From: Yersinia kristensenii
GTDB lineage: Bacteria > Pseudomonadota > Gammaproteobacteria > Enterobacterales > Enterobacteriaceae
Length of the DNA stretch: 64,000 bases
Direction: 5' to 3'
Assembly: GCF_900460525.1 (NCBI RefSeq)
Contig: NZ_UHIY01000001.1
Span: 1,612,001-1,676,000 of the forward strand
Part shown: piece by piece, positions 1-10,562 of the stretch
How the letters are laid out: each line of letters begins with the position of its first letter
Numbering within the stretch: position 1 is the stretch's first letter
The notes under the pieces: model-generated
Database searches by the model: none
Seen by the model: only the letters and a program-made list of their open reading frames with translations
What the model was told of the DNA's origin: nothing
Made by a program: the position numbers and the translations under genes

Positions 1-1
1 G

Positions 2-349
2 GAATCGCTGGTACCTGCGGGTGCCGATGTTGGTTCCGTGGATCAATTCTTTGAAAATGGCGAGGCATTGAATCAGCAAATGATTCAGCGCTTAGAAGCC
101 GCGAATGAAATGGGTCTGGTGTTACGTTACGTCGCGCGCTTTGATGCTAATGGTAAGGCGCGGGTGGGCGTTGAAGCGGTACGTGCTGACCATCCATTGG
201 CTTCTTTGCTGCCGTGCGATAACGTTTTTGCCATTGAGAGCCGTTGGTATCGCGACAACCCATTGGTCATCCGCGGCCCTGGCGCTGGACGTGATGTGAC
301 TGCGGGTGCTATTCAGTCAGATTTAAACCGCTTAGCTCAACTGCTGTAA
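2..349 (+). CDS. metL: Bifunctional aspartokinase II / homoserine dehydrogenase II, C-terminal part
   Basis: The reading frame is open from the first full codon (base 2) to the stop at 347-349, so this is the 3' end of a longer gene cut by the window edge. The last ~115 residues contain VRADHPLASLLPCDNVFAI and a glycine-rich segment (VIRGPGAGRDVTAGAI), which are typical of the C-terminal homoserine dehydrogenase domain of MetL/ThrA. MetL phosphorylates aspartate and reduces aspartate semialdehyde to homoserine for methionine synthesis. The assignment to MetL rather than ThrA rests on metF directly downstream, as in E. coli (metBL-metF). The GTG at base 38 is internal, not a start. Confidence 0.9.
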   Translation, partial: ESLVPAGADVGSVDQFFENGEALNQQMIQRLEAANEMGLVLRYVARFDANGKARVGVEAVRADHPLASLLPCDNVFAIESRWYRDNPLVIRGPGAGRDVTAGAIQSDLNRLAQLL

Positions 350-361
350 CTCGCACTTATT

Positions 362-390
362 CGCCTCCTCTGCCCGCCACAGGGGAGGCG
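362..390 (+). terminator. Stem-loop after metL, possible terminator
   Basis: CGCCTCC (362-368) pairs with GGAGGCG (384-390) 12 bases after the metL stop. There is no U-tract behind it, so it may be a weak terminator or an RNA-stability hairpin. Confidence 0.4.
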
Positions 391-516
391 CAACCGCCAT
401 ATTCCCTCCTGGACCCAAAGCACATGAATTTTCCGCACATTGCGTGTGAATATTAATCATCGCTCTAAACTTATTTAAAAGTTGACTCTTTAGCCAACTT
501 CGGTCATTTTCTATTT

Positions 517-540
517 AGACGTCTAAACGTATAGACGCTT
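517..540. promoter_or_regulatory. MetJ operator: three contiguous met boxes upstream of metF
   Basis: Three abutting 8-bp units resemble the met-box consensus AGACGTCT: AGACGTCT (517-524, perfect), AAACGTAT (525-532) and AGACGCTT (533-540). MetJ with S-adenosylmethionine binds such tandem boxes co-operatively and represses met genes. The array ends 66 bases before the metF start. A weaker MetR-like half-site pair lies at 447-459 (TGAA-N5-ATCA). Confidence 0.9.
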
Positions 541-600
541 ATAAAAATGACAGATAACAAACATAAGTCATCAAAATGATGACAACAGGCAATGGAGTAA

Positions 601-1491
<891 letters not shown>

Positions 1492-1639
1492 TTTTTTAAA
1501 AAGTGGCGGTGGCCCCTTTTAATCCCCATTGGCTTTGATTAGTCATTCAGTTTGATCGGATCTGATTTCGGTTGATATTCGCAGAGTGAATAGTTCGGTT
1601 GTTAAAGCACCTAGTTAGCTTAGCCACCGACGAACCAAC

Positions 1640-2100
1640 CGCCAAAGGGTGCGGGTGCGCACCCTTGTGGAATCCAGCGCTTCGCACGTATCGCCTGCTC
1701 ACTGCGTGGGTTCCCTTACTCATCGTTTCGGCTGACGGAACGGGCCGATTCACTCCTGTTCAAGCGGCCCTCGCTCGGCGTCCATACCTCGCGTCCTACC
1801 TCCACTCTTCACTCGGCGGCTCAAATGTGCTTTTTAAGATCAAAACCTAAAAACAGGGTTTTGAATGGGCTTTTGACCTTGAGCGCAATCAGGAATATTG
1901 CCGACAAGGATGGAGGGTAGAGTGAGCGGCCATGGACGACCGCGAAAAGCGCGCTTGAGCAGGAGCAAATTGCGCTGGCTCGTCAGCCCGAAAGACGTAG
2001 GAGGTTTACCCACAGGGCAATATTTCGCGCAAGCCGCAGGTGCAGGAGGGCCAGCTAGCCCTCCTGCTCGGTTGAGGCTACTGGGATTAAGTGGTCACTG
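1640..2100. repeat. Structured non-coding intergenic element, candidate dispersed repeat
   Basis: The ~695 bases between metF and ppc hold no convincing gene; the short ORFs here lack ribosome sites and family features. The sequence is GC-richer than ordinary Yersinia intergenic DNA and contains strong hairpins. AAGGGTGCG (1645-1653) pairs perfectly with CGCACCCTT (1658-1666). GCAGGAGGGC (2042-2051) pairs with GCCCTCCTGC (2058-2067). I recall similar conserved intergenic blocks in Yersinia and Serratia genomes, often mis-annotated as short hypothetical proteins, but cannot confirm this here. The boundaries are approximate. Confidence 0.45.
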
Positions 2101-2144
2101 AAATTCTAACAACCGAAATAATGATCCGTGCTCTACCAGCCGAA

Positions 2145-2175
2145 ACAAAAGATAATCGGGGGAATTTCTTCCCCC
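2145..2175 (-). terminator. Probable ppc terminator
   Basis: GGGGGAA (2158-2164) and TTCCCCC (2169-2175) form a stem with a 4-base loop just beyond the ppc stop. Read on the minus strand it is followed by a moderately T-rich stretch, so termination of ppc is likely. Confidence 0.65.
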
Positions 2176-2186
2176 AAAATCAAACG

Positions 2187-4823
2187 CTAACCGGTATTAC
2201 GCATCCCTGCCGCCACACCTGCAATAGTCACCATCAATGCTTGCTCAACGCGGGCATCTGGGTGTTCTTGCTGACGCGAGCGGTGCAGTAACTCGGCTTG
2301 CAACACGTTTAATGGGTCGGTATAGACATTACGCAGCGCGATAGACTCGGCAATCCACGGTAAATCCGCCATCAAATGGTCATCGTTGGCAATGGCCAGC
2401 ACCACTTTAATATCGGCCTCCAATTGGTCGCGTAGTTGCTGGCCCAATGGCCACAATGATTTATCCACCAGACGTTGGTCATAATATTCAGCCAGCCACA
2501 AATCGGCTTTGGCGAACACCATTTCCAGCATACCAATGCGGGTTGAGAAGAATGGCCAGTCACGGCACATAGTGGCTAACTCTTCCCGTTTACCGGCGTC
2601 GATAGCTTTTTGTAAACCAGCCCCCGCGCCCAGCCAGGCGGGCAACATCAGGCGGTTTTGCGTCCAGGCGAAAATCCACGGAATAGCACGCAGGCTTTCT
2701 ACTCCGCCATTCGGGCGGCGCTTGGCTGGGCGCGAACCTAATGGCAATTTGCCTAATTCCAGTTCTGGCGTCGCAGCACGGAAGTAAGGAACAAACTCAG
2801 GATTTTCACGCACATAGCCGCGATACATCTCACAAGAGGCATCAGACAGAATATCCATCACTTCATTCCATTCTTTCTTCGGCTCTGGCGGCGGCAACAA
2901 ATTGGCTTCCAGCACTGCACTGGCGTACAGAGCCAAACTGCTGATAGTGACTTCCGGTAAGCCAAACTTAAAGCGAATCATCTCGCCTTGTTCAGTGACA
3001 CGTAAGCCGCCTTTCAGGCTGCCCGGAGGCTGAGAAAGCAAAGCCGCATGCGCCGGTGCGCCACCACGGCCGATAGAACCGCCACGGCCATGGAACAGTG
3101 TCAGAGAGATTCCGGCTTTCTCGCAGGTTTTGATGAGAGCATCCTGCGCGCGATATTGCGCCCAAGAAGCAGCCATCACACCGGCATCTTTCGCCGAGTC
3201 AGAATAGCCAATCATCACCATTTGTTTGCCTTGGATCAGGCCGCGATACCAGTCGATATTCAATAGCTGGGTCATTACATCGTCAGCATTGTTAAGATCA
3301 TCGAGAGTTTCAAACAATGGCGCGACAGGCAGAGTGAACGGACAACCGGCTTCTTTCAGCAATAAATGCACCGCCAGCACGTCCGATGGAACTTTAGCCA
3401 TAGAAATCACGTAAGCGGCGATTGAACCTTGTGGAGCTTCGGCAATGACCCGGCAGGTTTCCAGCACTTCTTGGGTATCGGCACTCGGTTCCCATTTCAG
3501 TGGAACCAATGGGCGCTTGGAGTTCAACTCCCGGATCAAGAAGGCTTGTTTGTCCGCCTCAGACCAGCTTTCATAATCGCCCAGACCTAAATAGCGGGTC
3601 AGTTCAGCAATAGCGTCGGTATGGCGGGTACTTTCCTGACGCACATCAATACGCACCAGCGGCACACCAAAACAGCGCACGCGGCGCAGGGTATCCAGTA
3701 ATTGGCCGTTGGCGATGATTTCCATGCCACAAGCTTTTAGTGATTGATAACAGGCGTATAGCGGGTCCCACAGTTGGTCATTACTGACCAAGAGATCCGT
3801 TGGCGGCAAGACACGTTCGCCTTTCAGGCGGTCTTCCAGATAGGCTTGGGTGTTGGTCAACTGAGTGCGTACGCGCTTCATCAGCTCACGATAAGGTTCG
3901 AGCACCTCTTCGCCACCGGCCAATTCGCGCAGTTCTGGCGTACATTCCGACATTGAAAGTTCTGATACCAAAACCTGAATATCCCGCAGGAACAAATCGG
4001 TGGCTTTCCAGCGGCTCAGTAGCAGCACATGGCGGGTAATTTCGGCCGTGACATTCGGGTTACCGTCGCGGTCGCCGCCCATCCATGAAGTGAAGCGGAT
4101 TGGCACGGCTTCTACCGGCAAGCGGTAATCGAGAGAGTTTTGCAGCTGCTCGTTAAACTCACGCAGGAAAGCGGGTACCCCTTCCCATAAGCTGTTTTCG
4201 ACCACAGCAAAGCCCCATTTGGCTTCATCAACCGGGGATGGGCGAATTTTACGAATTTCGTCGGTATGCCATGATTGTGCAACCAACTGCCGCAAACGAC
4301 GCATGATCTTGTTGCGTTCGTAATCGGCTAAATCATTATGATCCAACTGGCTCAGGCAGGTATTCACTTCGACCAGTTTATGAATCAGGGTTCGGCGGGT
4401 AATTTCGGTTGGGTGAGCCGTCAACACCAGCTCAATGGACAACTCATCAACCGCGCTGCGCATGTCTTGCTCACTCAGCTTTTTGTCTTTCAAGCGGGTG
4501 AATAGCTGGGCCAGGGCTTCCGGGTTACTTGCGGCTTCACCATGTGGCGAAATGCTGTGATATTGCTCCGCCGTATTCGTCAAATTGAGGAATTGGCTAA
4601 AAGCACGGGCTACCGGCAGCAGCTCGTCGTTGGACAGATTTTGCAGTGTCGTCAGCAATTCCTGACGGCTTGCTTCATTACCAGCACGCGAAGATTTAGA
4701 TAATTTACGGATGGTTTCTACCCGATCAAGAATGTGCTCGCCAAGCGCTTCCTTGATGGTATCCCCGAGTAGTTTGCCGAGCATACTGACGTTACTTCGC
4801 ATTGCGGAATATTGTTCGTTCAT
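2187..4823 (-). CDS. ppc: Phosphoenolpyruvate carboxylase
   Basis: Starting at the ATG at 4823 the product is 878 residues (E. coli Ppc 883) and begins [16 protein letters not shown], as in E. coli. The open frame extends ~33 codons upstream, but that part has no homology. The enzyme carboxylates PEP to oxaloacetate to refill the TCA cycle. Visible motifs are [12 protein letters not shown] with the catalytic His, [10 protein letters not shown], the glycine-rich [14 protein letters not shown] loop and the conserved C-terminal MRNTG. An AAAAGAGA stretch serves as ribosome site. The gene is monocistronic, on the minus strand, and lies beside argE as in E. coli. Confidence 0.98.
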   Translation of the reverse strand: MNEQYSAMRSNVSMLGKLLGDTIKEALGEHILDRVETIRKLSKSSRAGNEASRQELLTTLQNLSNDELLPVARAFSQFLNLTNTAEQYHSISPHGEAASNPEALAQLFTRLKDKKLSEQDMRSAVDELSIELVLTAHPTEITRRTLIHKLVEVNTCLSQLDHNDLADYERNKIMRRLRQLVAQSWHTDEIRKIRPSPVDEAKWGFAVVENSLWEGVPAFLREFNEQLQNSLDYRLPVEAVPIRFTSWMGGDRDGNPNVTAEITRHVLLLSRWKATDLFLRDIQVLVSELSMSECTPELRELAGGEEVLEPYRELMKRVRTQLTNTQAYLEDRLKGERVLPPTDLLVSNDQLWDPLYACYQSLKACGMEIIANGQLLDTLRRVRCFGVPLVRIDVRQESTRHTDAIAELTRYLGLGDYESWSEADKQAFLIRELNSKRPLVPLKWEPSADTQEVLETCRVIAEAPQGSIAAYVISMAKVPSDVLAVHLLLKEAGCPFTLPVAPLFETLDDLNNADDVMTQLLNIDWYRGLIQGKQMVMIGYSDSAKDAGVMAASWAQYRAQDALIKTCEKAGISLTLFHGRGGSIGRGGAPAHAALLSQPPGSLKGGLRVTEQGEMIRFKFGLPEVTISSLALYASAVLEANLLPPPEPKKEWNEVMDILSDASCEMYRGYVRENPEFVPYFRAATPELELGKLPLGSRPAKRRPNGGVESLRAIPWIFAWTQNRLMLPAWLGAGAGLQKAIDAGKREELATMCRDWPFFSTRIGMLEMVFAKADLWLAEYYDQRLVDKSLWPLGQQLRDQLEADIKVVLAIANDDHLMADLPWIAESIALRNVYTDPLNVLQAELLHRSRQQEHPDARVEQALMVTIAGVAAGMRNTG

Positions 4824-5046
4824 ATGATCTCTTTTAGTACCCTTCGCAACTTGCTGGATATGTAAATTAGTTTCACCCAAAAGGCAGAGATGGACAAATC
4901 CACTCGCCACGTTCAATTCCATACCCCAATTGACACTATTTTTAGCAAAAAAACATCATTTTTAGGGATATTGCTGAAATTTAATTACTAGGGCCACGTT
5001 ATCAGTTTAGCTAATCAGCAATATTGATCCGCCTACCCCATAAGGG

Positions 5047-6231
5047 TTATTTCTGTTGGCAGAAATGGTTAACTAACTGACCAATCAGCTCGCGGGTTGG
5101 CTCAATAAAGGCCATATCAATAAATTCATCCGGCTGATGGGCCTGATTGATAGAACCTGGCCCCAACACCAATGTCGGGCAAATTTGCTGAATAAATGGC
5201 GCTTCGGTGCAGTAGTTCACCACCGCCGTGCGCTCACCCAGCAATTTCTCGATAACCCCGACCATATGATGGTCGGTCGGACACTCATAGCCCGGAATCG
5301 GCGGATGCAGTTCATCAATACTCAAGCGGCCCGGCCAGCGCGCACTGACGGGGGCCAGTGCTTCAGTCATCAACTCATCCAGATCACTTAATGTCAGCCC
5401 TGGCAGCGGGCGGATATCCATATGTAATTCACAGCAAGCACAGATACGGTTTGCAGCATCACCCCCATTAATATGACCGAAATTCATAGTCGGGTAGGGG
5501 ATAGCAAATGCTGGGTTGTTATAGCGCTCTTGCAGCGTGGTGCGCAGCTTCATAAGCTCAGTAATGGATTCATGCATCAAATCAATAGCATTCACACCGC
5601 GGGCCGGATCACTGGAATGACCGGACTGACCGGTAATGCGGATAGCATTGGAAATATGCCCTTTGTGCGCCCGCACGGGTTGCAGCGAGGTTGGCTCACC
5701 AATAATGGCAAAGTCAGGGCGCAGCTGGGTGGAGGCAGCAAAATAGCGCGCGCCCGCCATGGTGGTCTCTTCATCGGCCGTCGCCAAAATATACAGTGGC
5801 TTGCTTAATGTGCTGGCATCGATATCGCGCACTGCATCGAGAATAAAGGCAAAGAAGCCTTTCATGTCGGCAGTACCCAAACCATACAATTTATTGTCAT
5901 GCTCGGTTAGCGTGAACGGATCGCGCGTCCATCGCCCTTCATCATAAGGTACGGTGTCGGTATGACCCGCCAGCAGTAGCCCGCCGCGACCTTCTCCGCT
6001 GTTTTTCTCGCCAACCGCGTTTTCGCCAATAGAAGCAAGCAGGTTAAATTTGTGGCGTGTGCCCGGTACCGGCTGGATTTCGACGCGAAAACCCAAATCT
6101 GCAAACCATCCGGCCAACAAGTTGATTAACGCCTCATTGCTTTGATCGAGGGCGCTATCGGTTGCGCTGATCGATGGCGTCGCGATTAACGCCCGATACA
6201 GCTCAATAAATGGAGGTAATTTCATCTTCAC
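5047..6231 (-). CDS. argE: Acetylornithine deacetylase
   Basis: The product (394 aa from GTG 6231) is ArgE, an M20-family metallohydrolase that deacetylates N2-acetylornithine to ornithine in arginine synthesis. Metal-binding signatures are visible: GHTDTVP, the ATADEET acidic pair, GEPTSLQP and the NQAHQPDE region near the C-terminus. The GTG at 6231 gives an N-terminus ([10 protein letters not shown]) aligning with E. coli MKNKLPPFIE; an ATG two codons in (6225) is an alternative. It is ~10 residues longer than the E. coli protein because of a Glu/Gly/Lys-rich insert just before LLLAGHTD. It is transcribed divergently from argCBH across a shared ARG-box operator. Confidence 0.97.
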   Translation of the reverse strand: MKMKLPPFIELYRALIATPSISATDSALDQSNEALINLLAGWFADLGFRVEIQPVPGTRHKFNLLASIGENAVGEKNSGEGRGGLLLAGHTDTVPYDEGRWTRDPFTLTEHDNKLYGLGTADMKGFFAFILDAVRDIDASTLSKPLYILATADEETTMAGARYFAASTQLRPDFAIIGEPTSLQPVRAHKGHISNAIRITGQSGHSSDPARGVNAIDLMHESITELMKLRTTLQERYNNPAFAIPYPTMNFGHINGGDAANRICACCELHMDIRPLPGLTLSDLDELMTEALAPVSARWPGRLSIDELHPPIPGYECPTDHHMVGVIEKLLGERTAVVNYCTEAPFIQQICPTLVLGPGSINQAHQPDEFIDMAFIEPTRELIGQLVNHFCQQK

Positions 6232-6256
6232 TGTTGACAGCCTTTGGTTAGGATAG

Positions 6257-6295
6257 TATCAATATTCATGCATTAATTATGAATAAAAATACAGT
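6257..6295. promoter_or_regulatory. Tandem ARG boxes (ArgR operator) between argE and argCBH
   Basis: The 18-mer at 6278-6295 fits the ARG-box consensus TNTGAATWWWWATTCANW with one mismatch. A weaker copy lies at 6257-6274, separated by exactly 3 bp, the spacing at which an ArgR hexamer binds box pairs. The pair is 26 bp from the argE start, matching the bipolar argECBH control known in E. coli. Confidence 0.88.
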
Positions 6296-6435
6296 AAGCT
6301 TGAGCGTAAGGGAACCTAAAAACACCCTTAAATTGACGAAAAAGTCAATACTCAATCACGTGGGGGAACAGTAAGACCTTGCTGATAACCCAAATGCCGG
6401 TTTTGACTACTTATGTCTTTATACCAATTAAATTT

Positions 6436-6630
6436 ATACCCAATGTAATTGGAGTTGCAGGTAGGCAGCAAGCGAAAGACAAATTGGTTGTAAACCATTT
6501 TGAACAGCGCTTGCGCTGGCTCGTAGGGTGAGCCTCTGATAAGGCTCATAATCCCGATGAGCTGACACTGGTCAGTGATTCGGGTGAATAAGCGTAGCTA
6601 ACAACCCCGCAGCTTCAAGTACGAAGGGCA
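6436..6630. repeat. ERIC repeat with an internal insertion, in the argC leader
   Basis: It begins ATACCCAATG and ends with a complementary CTTCAAGTACGAAGGGCA, with the ERIC core of CCCGATGAGCTGAC and GTCAGTGATTCGGGTGA. At ~195 bp it is ~70 bp longer than the three other ERICs here. The extra sequence lies within the half that holds AGCAAGCGAAAG, and includes AGCGCTTGCGCT and a GAGCCTCTGATAAGGCTC hairpin. It ends 15 bp before the argC start, so it probably forms most of the argCBH leader RNA. Confidence 0.85.
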
Positions 6631-6645
6631 AGGTGAACTGAACCC

Positions 6646-7650
6646 ATGTTGAATACGCTAATTGTAGGTGCCAGTGGCTACGCCGGAGCAGAACTTACGG
6701 CTTACCTGAATCGTCACCCACATATGAACATAACCGCTTTAGCGGTTTCAGCGCAAAGTGCAGATGCAGGAAAATTACTTTCTGATCTGCATCCGCAACT
6801 AAAAGGCATTATTGATCTTCCGCTACAACCCTTGCTGGATGTGGCTCAGGCAGCAAAAGGGGTGGATGTTGTCTTCCTCGCTACTGCTCATGAAGTCAGC
6901 CATGATTTAGCGCCACAATTCCTGGCGGCGGGGTGTGTGGTATTCGATCTCTCTGGCGCATTCCGGGTTCAGGATGCGGCGTTTTATAGCCAATATTACG
7001 GTTTTGAGCATCAACATGCCGATTGGCTGGCCAAAGCGGTCTATGGGCTAGCTGAATGGCAGGCTGAAAAAATTAAGCAGGCTCAATTGATTGCGGTGCC
7101 GGGTTGTTATCCCACCGCATCCCAACTGGCGCTTAAACCGTTGGTCGATGGCGATTTACTCCATGATGCACAGTGGCCAGTGATTAACGCGGTCAGCGGT
7201 GTCAGTGGCGCGGGACGTAAAGCCAGCATGGGCAACAGTTTCTGTGAAGTGAGTTTGCAGCCGTATGGTTTGTTTAATCATCGCCATCAGCCAGAAATTG
7301 TTGCTCACCTTGGCACGCCGGTCATTTTTACCCCGCATTTGGGGAATTTCGCCCGCGGTATTTTGGCAACAATTACCTGCCGCCTGAAAGCGGGTGTAAC
7401 GGCACAAGATATCGCCGAGGCATACCATAATGCTTACCAGGATAAACCACTGGTTCGGCTGTATAAACAAGGTGTTCCGGCACTGAAGGCGGTAGTCGGC
7501 TTACCTTTCTGTGATATCGGTTTCTCTGTGCAGGGCGAGCATTTAATTATTGTCGCGACAGAAGATAACCTGCTGAAAGGGGCCGCGGCGCAGGCCGTGC
7601 AATGTATGAATATACGTTTTGGCTTTGCGGAAACCCAATCCCTGTTGTAG
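6646..7650 (+). CDS. argC: N-acetyl-gamma-glutamyl-phosphate reductase
   Basis: The 334-residue product has the same length as E. coli ArgC. It reduces N-acetylglutamyl phosphate to the semialdehyde with NADPH, the third step of arginine synthesis. The N-terminus carries the nucleotide-binding [10 protein letters not shown] motif, and the catalytic cysteine is Cys154 in the PGCYPTAS motif. The ATG at 6646 follows an AAGGTGAA ribosome site lying right at the end of an ERIC element. It is the first gene of argCBH, with argB starting 61 bp downstream. Confidence 0.98.
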   Translation: MLNTLIVGASGYAGAELTAYLNRHPHMNITALAVSAQSADAGKLLSDLHPQLKGIIDLPLQPLLDVAQAAKGVDVVFLATAHEVSHDLAPQFLAAGCVVFDLSGAFRVQDAAFYSQYYGFEHQHADWLAKAVYGLAEWQAEKIKQAQLIAVPGCYPTASQLALKPLVDGDLLHDAQWPVINAVSGVSGAGRKASMGNSFCEVSLQPYGLFNHRHQPEIVAHLGTPVIFTPHLGNFARGILATITCRLKAGVTAQDIAEAYHNAYQDKPLVRLYKQGVPALKAVVGLPFCDIGFSVQGEHLIIVATEDNLLKGAAAQAVQCMNIRFGFAETQSLL

Positions 7651-7711
7651 GTCACTGGGGGGTGTAACAGCGTCGAAACTGACATTTTATCCAATTATAT
7701 TGAGGCGAAAC

Positions 7712-8488
7712 ATGATGAACCCGTTGGTCATTAAATTAGGTGGCGTGTTGCTGGACAGCGAAGAAGCGCTGGAGCGCCTGTTTACTGCATTGGTGACCTA
7801 CCGCGAGAAGCATGAGCGCCCGTTGGTGATTATGCACGGTGGTGGTTGTCTGGTTGATGATTTGATGAAAAAACTCGCGTTGCCGGTAGTAAAGAAAAAC
7901 GGCCTGCGGGTGACTCCAGCCGATCAGATTGACATTATTACCGGTGCATTAGCCGGTACCGCCAACAAAACGTTGCTGGCCTGGGCGGTGAAGCATGACA
8001 TCAATGCTGTTGGCTTATGCTTGGGTGATGGTCATACCGTGTCGGTCATACCGCTGGAGGCGGAACTGGGCCATGTGGGTAAAGCCGCAGCGGGCTCACC
8101 GGCTTTAGTACAAACCTTACTGGCCGCAAATTACATGCCAATCATCAGCTCTATTGGTATTACCGTCGATGGCAAATTGATGAATGTCAATGCCGATCAA
8201 GCGGCAACAGCCTTGGCCGCGACACTGGGAGCCGATTTGATTTTGCTGTCGGATGTCAGCGGGATTCTAGATGGTAAAGGCCAGCGTATTGCTGAAATGA
8301 CCGCACAAAAAGCCGAGCAATTGATTGCTCAGGGCATCATTACTGATGGTATGGTGGTCAAAGTGAATGCGGCGCTGGATGCCGCTCGTTCATTGGGCCG
8401 CCCGGTGGATATCGCCAGTTGGCGTCATGCAGACCAGTTACCGGCACTGTTTAACGGTGTGCCGATTGGCACGCGTATTCTGGCCTAA
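7712..8488 (+). CDS. argB: Acetylglutamate kinase
   Basis: From the ATG at 7712 (ribosome site TGAGGCGAAA) the product is 258 residues and starts [19 protein letters not shown], as in E. coli ArgB. The frame is open further upstream into argC, but that part is not homologous. ArgB phosphorylates N-acetylglutamate, the second step of arginine synthesis. Amino-acid-kinase features are visible: KLGG near the N-terminus, HGGG at the substrate loop, the [10 protein letters not shown] segment and the C-terminal ITDGMVVKV. An ERIC begins at the base immediately after the stop codon. Confidence 0.98.
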   Translation: MMNPLVIKLGGVLLDSEEALERLFTALVTYREKHERPLVIMHGGGCLVDDLMKKLALPVVKKNGLRVTPADQIDIITGALAGTANKTLLAWAVKHDINAVGLCLGDGHTVSVIPLEAELGHVGKAAAGSPALVQTLLAANYMPIISSIGITVDGKLMNVNADQAATALAATLGADLILLSDVSGILDGKGQRIAEMTAQKAEQLIAQGIITDGMVVKVNAALDAARSLGRPVDIASWRHADQLPALFNGVPIGTRILA

Positions 8489-8613
8489 ATACCCTTCTTA
8501 TTTGAAGTTGCAGCGGTGTTAGCGGCTCTTACTCACCCGAATCACTGACTTGAGTCAGCTCAACGGGATTCGTGTGTTTGCTGCCTTGCTGCCACTCCAA
8601 CTACTTTGGGTAT
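8489..8613. repeat. ERIC repeat between argB and argH
   Basis: This 125-bp element starts ATACCCTTCTTATTTGAAG and ends CTTTGGGTAT as imperfect terminal inverted repeats, with the central CCCGAATCACTGACTTGAGT and its complement. It starts directly at the argB stop and ends 38 bp before argH, so it must be transcribed as part of the argCBH mRNA. Confidence 0.92.
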
Positions 8614-8651
8614 ATTATGAGTTTTTATTCTGAAACTAGGGAAGAAAGATT

Positions 8652-10025
8652 ATGGCATTGTGGGGCGGGCGGTTCAGTCAGGCGGCAGATCAGCGTTTTA
8701 AGCAATTTAATGATTCTCTGCGGTTTGATTACCGGCTGGCAGAGCAGGATATTATCGGTTCTGTTGCCTGGTCGAAAGCACTGGTCACGGTTGGCGTTTT
8801 AACACCAATCGAACAGCAACAACTTGAGCAGGCACTTTCTGTTTTATTAGAGGAAGTACAGGCCGATCCACAGGCTATTTTAGCCAGTGATGCGGAAGAT
8901 ATACACAGCTGGGTTGAAACCAAACTGATAGATAAGGTCGGCGATTTAGGCAAGAAATTGCACACCGGGCGCAGCCGTAACGACCAAGTGGCGACTGACC
9001 TGAAATTGTGGTGCAAATTCCAGATAACCGAATTAAAAACCGCGGTGCAGCAGTTGCAGCAAGCGCTGGTTATCACTGCCGAAGCTAATCAAGATGCGGT
9101 AATGCCGGGCTATACTCATTTGCAACGTGCTCAACCTGTCACTTTCGCCCACTGGTGCTTGGCTTATGCTGAAATGCTGGCTCGTGATGAAAGCCGGCTG
9201 CAAGATACCCTGAAACGCCTTGATGTCAGCCCGTTAGGCAGTGGCGCATTGGCGGGTACTGCTTATGCTATTGATCGCGAACAATTGGCGGGTTGGCTAG
9301 GTTTTGCTTCGGCGACTCGCAACAGTCTGGACAGTGTTTCTGACCGTGACCATGTGTTGGAATTACTGTCTGATGCCAGTATTGGTATGGTGCATTTGTC
9401 GCGTTTTGCGGAAGATTTGATTTTCTTCAATAGTGGTGAAGCCGCGTTTGTTGATTTATCTGATCGCGTAACTTCAGGTTCTTCCCTGATGCCGCAAAAG
9501 AAAAACCCCGATGCACTGGAATTAATCCGTGGGAAATGTGGCCGGGTACAAGGCGCATTGACCGGCATGATGATGACGCTGAAAGGCTTGCCTCTGGCTT
9601 ATAACAAAGACATGCAAGAAGACAAAGAAGGGCTATTTGATGCGCTCGATACCTGGCTTGACTGCTTGCATATGGCGGCGCTGGTGTTGGATGGCATTCA
9701 GGTAAAACGCCCGCGCTGTAAAGAAGCGGCTGAGCAAGGTTATGCCAATGCGACTGAACTGGCGGATTATCTGGTCGCCAAAGGTGTACCTTTCCGTGAG
9801 GCGCACCATATTGTTGGTGAGGCCGTGGTTGAGGCCATTCGTCAGGGGAAAGCATTAGAGGCTCTATCGCTGAGTGATTTGCAAAAATTCAGTGCGGTCA
9901 TTGGTGATGATGTCTATCCGATTTTGTCCTTGCAATCTTGTTTAGATAAGCGGGTTGCTAAAGGCGGTGTTTCACCACAGCAAGTGGCTTCTGCCATTGC
10001 AGAGGCTAAAGCACGGCTGTTTTAG
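8652..10025 (+). CDS. argH: Argininosuccinate lyase
   Basis: The 457-residue product equals E. coli ArgH in length. This homotetrameric cytosolic enzyme cleaves argininosuccinate to arginine and fumarate, the last step of the pathway. The fumarase/aspartase-superfamily signature [15 protein letters not shown] carries the catalytic serine loop, and [13 protein letters not shown] and [11 protein letters not shown] are also visible. The start at 8652 follows GGGAAGAAAG. It is the last gene of argCBH, followed by a clear terminator. argG is not in the window. Confidence 0.98.
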   Translation: MALWGGRFSQAADQRFKQFNDSLRFDYRLAEQDIIGSVAWSKALVTVGVLTPIEQQQLEQALSVLLEEVQADPQAILASDAEDIHSWVETKLIDKVGDLGKKLHTGRSRNDQVATDLKLWCKFQITELKTAVQQLQQALVITAEANQDAVMPGYTHLQRAQPVTFAHWCLAYAEMLARDESRLQDTLKRLDVSPLGSGALAGTAYAIDREQLAGWLGFASATRNSLDSVSDRDHVLELLSDASIGMVHLSRFAEDLIFFNSGEAAFVDLSDRVTSGSSLMPQKKNPDALELIRGKCGRVQGALTGMMMTLKGLPLAYNKDMQEDKEGLFDALDTWLDCLHMAALVLDGIQVKRPRCKEAAEQGYANATELADYLVAKGVPFREAHHIVGEAVVEAIRQGKALEALSLSDLQKFSAVIGDDVYPILSLQSCLDKRVAKGGVSPQQVASAIAEAKARLF

Positions 10026-10046
10026 TTCGCTGAGTATTAATATTAG

Positions 10047-10076
10047 AAATGGGCCTCTTTTAGAGTGGCCCATTTT
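10047..10076 (+). terminator. Rho-independent terminator of argCBH
   Basis: AAATGGGCC (10047-10055) pairs with GGCCCATTT (10067-10075), followed by a short T run, 22 bases after the argH stop. Confidence 0.85.
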
Positions 10077-10212
10077 GCATTATAGGCACTTAAATATATT
10101 TCTTCTTATTACAGCAACGATTATTGCGCTATTCCTTATTCTGCCAATAACCTTAATTTTTAACTTGATACTGCATTATTTTTAATGCGCCGTTGAGTTC
10201 GTACTCACAAAT

Positions 10213-10231
10213 GGTTATGATAATCATTATC
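10213..10231. promoter_or_regulatory. Fur box upstream of the has operon
   Basis: The 19-mer matches the Fur consensus GATAATGATAATCATTATC at 17 of 19 positions, so iron repression of hasR and the downstream genes is expected. It lies 331 bp before the hasR start, implying a long leader if the promoter overlaps it. Confidence 0.88.
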
Positions 10232-10562
10232 AAATCGTGGCGTTGCGATAAAACCTCTACTAGTATTAAAAATATGAAAGGAATTTAATATGGATAAATA
10301 AGCGGAAGTATTAATTCGCCATATTACCTTGTTCACTAAAAAATAATGCTCCTGTTTTTATTTAACGATTTATTTAACGATTTGTTTTATTAATTCCATT
10401 AATTTATTTGTTTTATATCAAGCCATAACATATCAATTCCTCGATGATTTGTAATATTCGGGGCGGATTGCTATTACGGTATATTATTTTTTATATAATT
10501 AAAATGACTCCCAATAATTAATGGATATATTGGTTTGTATTAATAAGGATGAAATCTCATAA
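10232..10562 (+). other. Long AT-rich leader upstream of hasR
   Basis: These 331 bases hold no gene I can support. A ribosome-site-like GAAAGGAATTTAAT is followed at 10290 by ATG-GAT-AAA-TAA, a three-codon reading frame. No sigma or anti-sigma (hasI/hasS) coding sequence is present, unlike the Serratia has locus. The ribosome site for hasR is the AAGGATG close to its start. Confidence 0.5.

Noticed and set aside
1547..2101. Short open frames between metF and ppc on both strands
   Set aside because: No ribosome sites or family features. The hairpin structure of the region explains the open frames better.
10075..10185. 36-codon hydrophobic frame after argH (LNIFLLITATIIALFLILPITLIF)
   Set aside because: It could be a small membrane protein, but only a TTG start is available, it begins inside the argH terminator, and there is no ribosome site. 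AT-rich DNA readily gives such frames.
10290..10345. ATG-GAT-AAA-TAA with a good ribosome site upstream of hasR; downstream codons stay open for another 14
   Set aside because: Too short to call a gene or pseudogene; mentioned only as part of the hasR leader.
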